Made by a program: the position numbers and the translations under genes
The notes under the pieces: generated by a model
Database searches by the model: none
Told to the model about the DNA's origin: nothing
Seen by the model: the letters and a program-made list of their open reading frames with translations, nothing else
Shown: positions 1 to 4,915 of the stretch, piece by piece
Position numbering within the stretch: the first letter of the stretch is position 1
Layout: each line of letters starts with the position of its first letter
From: an uncultured Lachnospiraceae bacterium
GTDB taxonomy: Bacteria; Bacillota; Clostridia; Lachnospirales; Lachnospiraceae
Direction of reading: 5' to 3'
NCBI GenBank assembly: GCA_947653315.1
Contig: CANTGP010000110.1
Span: 1 to 8,450, forward strand
Length of the DNA: 8,450 nucleotides

Positions 1-54
1 CTCAAAGGTTTCCGGGTCGATAATGGCGGCGTGGGTGTCCTCAAAGATTACCCA
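1..54 (-). pseudogene. Remnant of a large serine recombinase (Recombinase-domain segment), cut by the window edge
   Basis: Read on the minus strand from position 54 down to 1, the frame gives WVIFEDTHAAIIDPETFE. This closely resembles the conserved segment near the end of the Recombinase domain of large serine recombinases, usually of the form F/E-N/D-T-H-x-A/P-I-I-D-x-E-T-F/W-E. The frame is closed by a TGA at 55-57. The codons beyond it (through about position 110) do not look like the rest of a recombinase, so this seems to be a truncated 3' portion that continues off the left edge. Such proteins integrate or excise mobile elements. The call rests on only 18 residues, so a chance or more distant match cannot be excluded. 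Confidence 0.5.
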
Positions 55-57
55 TCA

Positions 58-348
58 CCACTTTGCACGATATTTGAGCCAAATTCAGGTTACATAGCCC
101 GCTATGCGCCCTTCATTTGGCAAAGCATAATTGCTTTTAATCTCCCACAAATTGTGACGCACATCTGCCAGAAAGCAATTTTCAAACACGCTCTAGAAAC
201 CGCCAGCCGAAAAAAGTGCACGGAAAACCGGGACAGGCAGTTGTGCTGCTGCCAGCCACTAAAAAAACCCACGCACGGGCGTCCGCTTACCAAACACACC
301 ATTCGGGCTGAACTGTTACCCGCTGCAAAATAAAAAATTGGAAAAAAC
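58..348. other. Gene-free stretch left of cysK
   Basis: I see no convincing gene here. The open frames on both strands have unusual compositions (many Cys, Trp, Arg and His) and no ribosome binding site or family resemblance. The stretch holds a small perfect hairpin at 122-137 (AAAGCA, loop TAAT, TGCTTT), a second weak one at 236-253 (GGCAG/CTGCC), and the repeat element listed at 225-319. It may be debris of a mobile element, given the recombinase remnant on its left. Confidence 0.5.
225..319 (+). repeat. Diverged promoter-upstream repeat, left copy
   Basis: Three blocks occur here in the same order as in an inverted copy at 8231-8309. AAACCGGGACAGG (225-237) matches 12 of 13 bases. CGTCCGCTTACC (280-291) matches apart from one inserted C. 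CATTCGGGCTGAACTGTTAC (300-319) matches with one indel and two substitutions. The sequence between blocks has diverged and differs in length. The block ends 29 bases before the cysK -35 box. The indels do not keep a reading frame, so it is probably non-coding. Its function is unknown. Confidence 0.6.
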
Positions 349-377
349 TTGACATCCTTCTTTTAAAGTGTTAACAT
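349..377 (+). promoter_or_regulatory. Sigma-A promoter of cysK
   Basis: TTGACA at 349-354 is a perfect -35 box. It is followed by a 17-base spacer and TAACAT at 372-377 (4 of 6 to TATAAT). This predicts a transcript start near 384 and a leader of about 114 bases before cysK. The palindromic operator at 393-409 lies just downstream of the start, which would suit repression by blocking the polymerase. Confidence 0.75.
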
Positions 378-392
378 ACAATTCATAATAAA

Positions 393-409
393 CCTATTAA
401 GTTAGTAGG
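393..409. promoter_or_regulatory. Candidate Rrf2/CymR-type operator
   Basis: CCTATTAAGTTAGTAGG is a near-perfect palindrome: 7 of 8 base pairs match around the central G at 401, with a T/G mismatch at 397/405. It has the CCTA...TAGG ends and AT-rich centre that I associate with sites of Rrf2-family regulators in Clostridia, and it sits about 10-25 bases after the predicted cysK transcript start. An Rrf2 gene is encoded at 4341-4781 in the same locus. That this protein binds this site is inference. Confidence 0.6.
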
Positions 410-418
410 AAATAAAAT

Positions 419-470
419 TTAAACCGGCAGCTTAAACCGGAAGTTGGAAAAGACTTGGAAAAAGCGCCGG
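419..470 (+). repeat. Short paired repeats in the cysK leader
   Basis: TTAAACCGG occurs at 419-427 and 432-440 (13-base period), and TTGGAAAA occurs at 444-451 and 455-462 (11-base period). CCGGC (424-428) can pair with GCCGG (466-470), and AAGT (441-444) with ACTT (453-456), giving a weak extended stem. No recognised riboswitch or T-box fits in this leader. The role, if any, is unknown. Confidence 0.4.
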
Positions 471-497
471 TAAAAAAGGAAGGGAGTATGGTGTAAA

Positions 498-1442
498 ATG
501 GCGGATATTAAGAAAAGTGCAACGGAATTAATCGGGAACACCCCATTGCTGGAGGTCGGGAATTACATGAAGGCGGAGGGCGTGGAACATGCGGTGGTTT
601 TGGCGAAACTGGAATACCTCAACCCGGCAGGCAGCGTGAAGGACAGGGTGGCGCTTTCCATGATTGAGGATGCGGAAAAGAAGGGCATCTTAAAGGAAGG
701 GGCGACGATTATCGAGCCGACTTCCGGCAATACCGGAATCGGATTGGCGGCGGTGGCGGCGGCAAGGGGGTACCAAACGGTTCTGACCCTGCCCGAAACG
801 ATGAGCGTGGAGCGCAGGAATCTGTTAAAAGCATACGGCGCCAGGCTGGTACTGACGGACGGTACAAAGGGAATGAAGGGCGCCATTGCCAAAGCGGAGG
901 AACTGCGGGATGCCACTCCCGGGGCAGTTATTCTGGGACAGTTTGACAATCCGGCGAATCCTGCCGCGCATGAGGCATCCACGGGTCCTGAAATTTGGCG
1001 GGATACGGACGGAAAAGTGGATATTTTCGTGGCAGGCGTGGGAACCGGGGGAACCGTTACGGGTGTGGGCGCTTATTTGAAGGGGAAAAACCCGCAGGTG
1101 AAAGTCGTGGCGGTGGAACCGGATACTTCCCCCGTACTTTCAGGCGGTAAGGCAGGCTCCCATAAAATACAGGGAATCGGCGCCGGATTCGTGCCTTCCG
1201 TGCTGGATACCGGAATTTATGACGAAATTATACGCGTGAAAGATGAGGATGCATTTGCCGCCGGCAGGAAAGTGGCAGTTAAGGAGGGAATTTTGGTGGG
1301 TATTTCTTCCGGCGCGGCGCTCCATGCGGCAAAAGAGCTGGCGAAAAGACCGGAGAATGCCGGAAAGACGATTGTGGCGCTGCTTCCCGATTCCGGCGAC
1401 CGTTACCTGTCCACGCCGATGTTTTCCGGGGGAGACGTATAA
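498..1442 (+). CDS. cysK: Cysteine synthase A (O-acetylserine sulfhydrylase)
   Basis: This is a PLP enzyme that makes L-cysteine from O-acetylserine and sulfide in the cytoplasm. At 314 residues it has the normal family length and is complete. The PLP lysine is K48 in NPAGSVKDR. The substrate loop TSGNTG is at 75-80, the PLP-phosphate loop GTGGT at 182-186, GISSGA at 268-273 supplies the serine near the pyridine nitrogen, and PDSGDRYLST is at 297-306. The start follows GGGAG at 482-486 with a spacing of 11. An ATG at 488 opens only a two-codon frame. It is transcribed from the promoter at 349-377, probably under the palindrome at 393-409, and precedes a methionine importer operon. In Bacillus subtilis CysK also acts as co-repressor partner of CymR, which the downstream Rrf2 gene makes relevant here. 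The family call is firm. CysK versus the close paralogue CysM is judged from the overall sequence. Confidence 0.95.
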   Translation: MADIKKSATELIGNTPLLEVGNYMKAEGVEHAVVLAKLEYLNPAGSVKDRVALSMIEDAEKKGILKEGATIIEPTSGNTGIGLAAVAAARGYQTVLTLPETMSVERRNLLKAYGARLVLTDGTKGMKGAIAKAEELRDATPGAVILGQFDNPANPAAHEASTGPEIWRDTDGKVDIFVAGVGTGGTVTGVGAYLKGKNPQVKVVAVEPDTSPVLSGGKAGSHKIQGIGAGFVPSVLDTGIYDEIIRVKDEDAFAAGRKVAVKEGILVGISSGAALHAAKELAKRPENAGKTIVALLPDSGDRYLSTPMFSGGDV

Positions 1443-1446
1443 ACGT

Positions 1447-1477
1447 TCCGTTTTTGCCGGTGGCTTGCGGAAACGGA
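1447..1477 (+). terminator. Imperfect stem-loop after cysK (weak terminator or attenuator)
   Basis: Bases 1447-1457 can pair with 1467-1477 over 11 pairs, two of them G-U in RNA, around a 9-base loop. It starts six bases after the cysK stop. The following sequence has only a short T run (1481-1483), so termination would be incomplete and cysK transcripts could read into metN. The right arm overlaps the -35 of the metN promoter candidate. Confidence 0.45.
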
Positions 1478-1493
1478 CGGTTTGTGATATGAT
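1465..1493 (+). promoter_or_regulatory. Candidate extended -10 promoter of metNIQ-rrf2
   Basis: TTGCGG (1465-1470), a 17-base spacer and TATGAT (1488-1493) preceded by TG-A (1485-1487), an extended -10. TATGATAC is repeated at 1502-1509. No SAM riboswitch or T-box is visible in the 113-base gap. The -35 match is only moderate. Confidence 0.5.
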
Positions 1494-1555
1494 ACGGACT
1501 GTATGATACCACTGGCTGCCAATAAGAAAAACGTTCGAAACGGAGTATACGGCAT

Positions 1556-2593
1556 ATGAGAACAGAAACGGAAACGATGATACAGGTAAAGGATGTCGGC
1601 AAGACATTCATAGGAAAAGAAAATACGGTGGAAGCCTTAAAGGGCATTAACCTGGATATCCATAAAGGGGAAATTTACGGCATCATCGGTATGAGCGGCG
1701 CGGGAAAAAGTACCCTTGTCCGCTGCCTGAATTTCCTGGAAAAGCCCACCACGGGTACCGTGGTAGTGGAGGGAAAGGATTTGGCGGCGCTGTCCGGAAA
1801 GGAATTGCGGCAGATGCGGATGCAGATAGCCATGATTTTCCAGCATTTTAATCTTCTCATGCAGCGCACGGTGTTGGATAATATCTGTTTTCCGCTGGAA
1901 ATCGCCGGACAGAAGAAACGGAAAGCGAGGCAGAGGGCAAAGGAACTGCTGGAAATCGTCGGGCTGTCCGAGAAAGCGGGCGCTTATCCGGCGCAGCTCT
2001 CCGGCGGGCAGAAACAAAGGGTGGCGATTGCCAGGGCGCTTGCCACGAATCCGAAAATCCTGCTGTGTGACGAGGCTACCAGCGCTTTGGACCCAACGAC
2101 GACGAAATCCATTTTGGCGCTGTTAAAGGATATTAATGAAAAGTACGGTATTACGATTATTATTATTACCCATGAAATGGCGGTGGTGCAGGAAATCTGT
2201 ACCCATGTGGCGATTATCGACGGGGGATGTTTGGCGGAGACGGGGACGGTGGAGGAAGTGTTTACCAGACCACGCACCCGCGCGGCGAAGAAGCTGGTGT
2301 TCCAGGGCGGGACGGAGTCCGGGGAAATCGGGAGAAACCTTGCCACCGGGAAGCGTTGTATCCGTATTGTGTTCAAGGAGAATTCCTCCTTTGAGCCGGT
2401 TATCGGCAATATGGTGCTGGCATGTAAGGAACCGGCGAACATCCTGCTTGCGGATACGAAAGACATCGGCGGTGTAGCGCACGGGCAGATGATTTTACAG
2501 CTTCCGGAGGACGGCGCGGTTGCGGAAAAAATGATTGCCTATTTAAAGGAAAGAAAACTGGAAGTGGAGGAACTGGAACATTATGTGGGATAA
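1556..2593 (+). CDS. metN: Methionine ABC importer, ATP-binding subunit MetN
   Basis: This is the ATPase that powers uptake through MetI on the cytoplasmic face of the membrane. The motifs are complete: Walker A GMSGAGKST (45-53), Q-loop Q96, signature LSGGQ (148-152), Walker B ILLCDE (168-173), D-loop SALD (176-179) and switch histidine H206. Residues about 268-343 form the C-terminal NIL domain typical of MetN, which binds methionine and shuts down transport when the internal pool is high. At 345 residues the length is normal. The start at 1556 has GGAG at 1542-1545 with a spacing of 10. ATG at 1577 (MIQVKDV) is a possible alternative and matches where many relatives begin. The stop overlaps the start of metI by 11 bases, so translation is probably coupled. 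The family is certain. The exact substrate (methionine, its D-isomer, oxidised forms or cystine-like compounds) cannot be told from sequence. Confidence 0.93.
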   Translation: MRTETETMIQVKDVGKTFIGKENTVEALKGINLDIHKGEIYGIIGMSGAGKSTLVRCLNFLEKPTTGTVVVEGKDLAALSGKELRQMRMQIAMIFQHFNLLMQRTVLDNICFPLEIAGQKKRKARQRAKELLEIVGLSEKAGAYPAQLSGGQKQRVAIARALATNPKILLCDEATSALDPTTTKSILALLKDINEKYGITIIIITHEMAVVQEICTHVAIIDGGCLAETGTVEEVFTRPRTRAAKKLVFQGGTESGEIGRNLATGKRCIRIVFKENSSFEPVIGNMVLACKEPANILLADTKDIGGVAHGQMILQLPEDGAVAEKMIAYLKERKLEVEELEHYVG

Positions 2594-3272
2594 CGCGACG
2601 ATTATGATGCTGGTAAAAGAAACGGGAACAACCTTGTTCATTACGCTGACTTCCACCGTGTTTGCCTATGTGCTGGGGCTTCCGATGGGAATCCTGCTAG
2701 TGGTGACGGCGAAAGACGGGCTGCGCCCGAACGCGGCGGTATATAAGATTTTGAATGCGGTGGTATATAAGGTTTTGGATGTGTTGGTAAATGTAGTGCG
2801 GAGCGTTCCGTTTTTGATTCTGCTGATGCTTCTGATTCCCTTTACCCGTTTGGTGGTGGGCAAAAGTTACGGCCCGGCGGCGACGATTGTCCCGCTGACC
2901 ATAGCGGCGGCGCCTTTTATTGCCCGGTTGGTGGAATCCTCCCTTTTGGAAGTGGACAAAGGGGTGATCGAGGCGGCGCAGAGCATGGGCGCCGGGAGGG
3001 CAGCCATCGTTTGGAAAGTGCTTTTGGCGGAAGCAAGACCGTCCTTAATTGTGGGAGCAACGATTGCGCTGGGAACCATTCTCGGATATTCGGCGATGGC
3101 GGGCGTGGTCGGCGGCGGCGGTCTCGGCGACGTGGCGATCCGTTACGGGTATTACCGTTATCAGGCGGATATCATGATCGTGACGGTGGTACTGCTGGTT
3201 ATTATGGTGCAGATTCTCCAGGTAATCGGCACGAAATTGTCCAAGAAGCTGGATAAGCGGATTACGGGATAA
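2583..3272 (+). CDS. metI: Methionine ABC importer, permease MetI
   Basis: This is an integral membrane subunit with about five transmembrane segments that forms the channel with MetN. The first hydrophobic segment is at about 17-42, the next begins near 66. The binding-protein-dependent permease (EAA) motif spans EAAQSMGAG (130-138) and following, the coupling helix that contacts MetN. GYSAMAGVVGGGGLG (168-182) is typical of the family. The start lies inside the end of metN, an 11-base overlap in another frame. An oddity is two adjacent 8-residue units, AAVYKILN (51-58) and AVVYKVLD (59-66), encoded by 24-base tandem repeats. They make the loop between the first two membrane segments 8 residues longer than in E. 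coli MetI as I recall that sequence. The frame is intact, so the protein is probably functional. Confidence 0.92.
   Translation: MWDNATIMMLVKETGTTLFITLTSTVFAYVLGLPMGILLVVTAKDGLRPNAAVYKILNAVVYKVLDVLVNVVRSVPFLILLMLLIPFTRLVVGKSYGPAATIVPLTIAAAPFIARLVESSLLEVDKGVIEAAQSMGAGRAAIVWKVLLAEARPSLIVGATIALGTILGYSAMAGVVGGGGLGDVAIRYGYYRYQADIMIVTVVLLVIMVQILQVIGTKLSKKLDKRITG
2733..2780 (+). repeat. 24-bp in-frame tandem duplication within metI
   Basis: Units 2733-2756 and 2757-2780 are directly adjacent and differ at 3 of 24 positions (C/T, A/G, A/G). They encode AAVYKILN and AVVYKVLD. The high nucleotide identity with no gap points to a tandem duplication event rather than convergent protein sequence. Confidence 0.8.
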
Positions 3273-3280
3273 TGCAGGGA

Positions 3281-3309
3281 ACCGCTGCACCGGGAAATGC
3301 GGAAGCGGT
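3281..3309 (+). other. Stem-loop between metI and metQ
   Basis: ACCGCT-GCA (3281-3289) can pair with TGC (3298-3300) and AGCGGT (3304-3309), leaving a GGA bulge and an 8-base loop. It begins nine bases after the metI stop and has no T run, so it is not an intrinsic terminator. It could protect the metNI 3' end or mark a processing point. This is inferred from base pairing only. Confidence 0.35.
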
Positions 3310-3365
3310 ATCCGGAGACAAGCGCCCGTAAATATGCGCCCATGGAACAGGTATCCGTGGAATGG

Positions 3366-3460
3366 GATATAAAAAAGGGAATTAGGAAAAAGGAATAAGG
3401 AATAAAGAAAAGAATAAAGGAAAAGGAATAAAGGGGAAAACAGAAAAAGAGGAGGAAAAG
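3366..3460 (+). other. Purine-rich, C-depleted metQ leader
   Basis: About 95 bases contain a single C (3441) and few T. GGAATAA recurs at 3392-3398, 3399-3405 and 3425-3431, with AGAATAA at 3411-3417. The tract ends in AGGAGG (3450-3455), a strong ribosome binding site 7 bases before metQ. It should be unstructured in RNA and favour high translation of the binding protein, which must outnumber the transporter. That role is inference. Confidence 0.5.
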
Positions 3461-3462
3461 TT

Positions 3463-4314
3463 ATGAAAAAGGAAGCTGCAAAGAGATTTGGATTAGGAAG
3501 TGTAAAAGGGAAAATTTTAGCGGGTGTATTAGCGTCTGTCTTAGCGGCGGGCACGCTTACGGCTTGCGGGGCATCGAAAGACGGCGGGACCATTACCGTA
3601 GCGGCCACGGAAGTACCCCATGCGGAAATTCTGGAAGCGGCGAAGCCGGTTTTGGCAGAGCAGGGCTGGGATTTGCAGGTGACGGTATTTAACGATTATG
3701 TGCAGCCCAATGAAGTGGTGGAAGCGGGGGATTTTGACTGCAATTATTTCCAGCATACCCCCTATTTGGACAGCTTTAACGCAGAGCGCGGCACGCACCT
3801 TGTAAATGTGGGGGAAATTCATTATGAGCCGCTTGGGATTTACGGCGGCACGGAATCCGATCTCGCGAACATATCCGACGGCGCAACGATTGCCATTCCC
3901 AACGACACCACCAATGAAGCGAGGGCGCTGCTGCTTCTGCAGGACAACGGGATACTTACGTTAAAGGAAGGCGCGGGCATCGAGGCAACAAAGAATGACA
4001 TTGCGGAGAATCCCCACAACGTGGAAATCGTGGAACTGGAGGCCGCACAGGTGGCAAGGGTCATAGGGGAGACTTCCTTCGTGGTGCTTAACGGAAACTA
4101 TGCGCTCCAGGCAGGATTGAATGCGCAGACCGATGCGCTTGCTTACGAGACATCCGATTCCGAAGCGGCGAAGACTTATGTAAACGTAATTGTAGTGAAA
4201 GAAGGAAATGAGGAAAACGCAGGCGTGAAGGCTTTGGTGGACGTACTCAAATCCGACGAAATAAAGAAATTCATCAATGAGAAATACCAGGGTTCGGTAG
4301 TACCTTTTGATTAA
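3463..4314 (+). CDS. metQ: Methionine-binding lipoprotein MetQ
   Basis: This is the substrate-binding protein of the MetNI importer, anchored to the outer face of the membrane. Residues 1-34 form a lipoprotein signal peptide: a basic start (KKEAAKR, K15, K17), a hydrophobic core at about 18-31 and a lipobox LTAC with C35 as the lipidated residue. The mature part is an NlpA/MetQ-type binding fold. AATEVPHAEILE (47-58), DYVQPNEVVEAGDFD (78-92) and NYFQHTPYLD (94-103) are characteristic. At 283 residues the length is normal and the protein is intact. The start is fixed by AGGAGG at 3450-3455. It lies 190 bases after metI, with a hairpin and a purine-rich leader between, and 26 bases before rrf2, so these genes probably share a transcript. 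The ligand is probably methionine but could be a related sulfur amino acid. Confidence 0.93.
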   Translation: MKKEAAKRFGLGSVKGKILAGVLASVLAAGTLTACGASKDGGTITVAATEVPHAEILEAAKPVLAEQGWDLQVTVFNDYVQPNEVVEAGDFDCNYFQHTPYLDSFNAERGTHLVNVGEIHYEPLGIYGGTESDLANISDGATIAIPNDTTNEARALLLLQDNGILTLKEGAGIEATKNDIAENPHNVEIVELEAAQVARVIGETSFVVLNGNYALQAGLNAQTDALAYETSDSEAAKTYVNVIVVKEGNEENAGVKALVDVLKSDEIKKFINEKYQGSVVPFD

Positions 4315-4340
4315 AAAGCGCTGGCAGGAGGAGGGCTGGG

Positions 4341-4781
4341 ATGAAAATTTCCACAAAAGGGCGTTATGCGGTAAGGGTCATGTTGGACTTGGCATTGCAT
4401 AATTCAGGGGAACACATAAAGGTGAAGCAGATTGCGGAGCGTCAGGGAATATCGGAAAAATATCTGGAGCAGATTATTTCCGTGCTGAACAAAGCCGGAT
4501 ACGTGAAAAGCACGAGGGGGGCGCAGGGCGGCTACCGGATAGCCGGGGATCCCCATTCCTATACGGTGGGGATGATCCTGCGCCTGACCGAAGGCTCGCT
4601 CTGTCCCGTGGCATGTTTGGAAGACGAGGTCAACGAGTGCGAACGCTGCGATACCTGTGAAACCCTGGGCGTGTGGAAAGAGCTAAATGCCGCAATCAAC
4701 CGTGTGGTGGACGGCGTGACCATCGGCGACCTGATGGAGCGCCGAAAAGCGCGGGAAGGAGTGGTGGATTATTCCATATAA
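4341..4781 (+). CDS. Rrf2-family transcriptional regulator, probably a CymR/IscR-like sulfur or Fe-S sensor
   Basis: This is a 146-residue DNA-binding protein. MKISTKGRYAVRVMLDLA at the start, ISEKYLEQI (37-45) and RGAQGGY (59-65) are the Rrf2 winged-helix hallmarks; RGAxGGY is the wing. The effector region holds five cysteines: C88, C92, C100, C103 and C106. C92, C100 and C106 resemble the three-cysteine cluster site of IscR and relatives, while C88 and C103 are extra. Bacillus CymR, as I recall it, has none here. Strong AGGAGGAGGG precedes the start, 26 bases after metQ, so it belongs to the met operon. The setting beside cysK and metNIQ suggests control of cysteine and methionine genes, with a likely site at 393-409. 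An IscR-type iron-sulfur role is the main alternative. The family is certain, the specific role is not. Confidence 0.9.
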   Translation: MKISTKGRYAVRVMLDLALHNSGEHIKVKQIAERQGISEKYLEQIISVLNKAGYVKSTRGAQGGYRIAGDPHSYTVGMILRLTEGSLCPVACLEDEVNECERCDTCETLGVWKELNAAINRVVDGVTIGDLMERRKAREGVVDYSI

Positions 4782-4789
4782 CCATATAA
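4774..4789 (+). repeat. 8-bp tandem repeat at the rrf2 stop codon
   Basis: CCATATAA occurs twice in direct succession (4774-4781 and 4782-4789). The first copy contains the rrf2 stop (4779-4781). No function is apparent, and no intrinsic terminator with a T run is visible after rrf2. Confidence 0.5.
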
Positions 4790-4821
4790 TTTGGAAGGAA
4801 TTTTCATCACTATTTTCCCTA

Positions 4822-4850
4822 TTGACAGACCAACCGTAAAGTCGCATAAT
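4822..4850 (+). promoter_or_regulatory. Sigma-A promoter of the MATE gene
   Basis: TTGACA (4822-4827) is a perfect -35 box, followed by a 17-base spacer and CATAAT (4845-4850, 5 of 6). The predicted start is near 4857, giving a leader of about 60 bases. This makes the MATE gene its own transcription unit. Confidence 0.75.
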
Positions 4851-4860
4851 AGGTACGGTT
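4832..4860. promoter_or_regulatory. Candidate operator on the MATE promoter
   Basis: AACCGTA (4832-4838) and TACGGTT (4854-4860) are perfect 7-base inverted arms separated by 15 bases. They enclose the -10 box and reach the predicted start. A dimeric repressor or activator, for example of the TetR or MerR type, would fit. No such gene is adjacent in the window. Confidence 0.5.
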
Positions 4861-4915
4861 TGCATCGGAATGTAAGCCGGGGAGATTATGGAAAAGGAAA
4901 GGTTGGGAAAAGGAA

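Noticed and set aside
268..287. Minus-strand ACGC/GCGT hairpin followed by GGG and a T run at 267-261 as a terminator
   Set aside because: The stem is only four pairs, is separated from the T run, and no minus-strand gene ends nearby.
31..333. Plus-strand open frame of 100 codons at the left edge
   Set aside because: Its composition is odd (clusters of Cys, Lys and Arg), it has no ribosome binding site, and it runs through the recombinase remnant and the non-coding repeat.
488..496. Two-codon frame (ATG GTG TAA) just before cysK as a possible leader peptide
   Set aside because: The ribosome binding site is too close to it and fits the cysK start at 498 better. The frame carries no cysteine codons.
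3343..3373. Possible promoter before metQ (TGGAAC and TATAAA)
   Set aside because: The -35 match is poor and the spacer is 19 bases. Co-transcription with metNI is the simpler reading.
4785..4790. TATAAT after rrf2 as a second MATE promoter
   Set aside because: No acceptable -35 lies 16-18 bases upstream, and the promoter at 4822-4850 is much better.
4788..4807. Similarity of the sequence after rrf2 to the AT-rich Bacillus CymR site
   Set aside because: The resemblance is limited to a few AT-rich bases, with no good dyad symmetry. The palindrome at 393-409 is a far better candidate.
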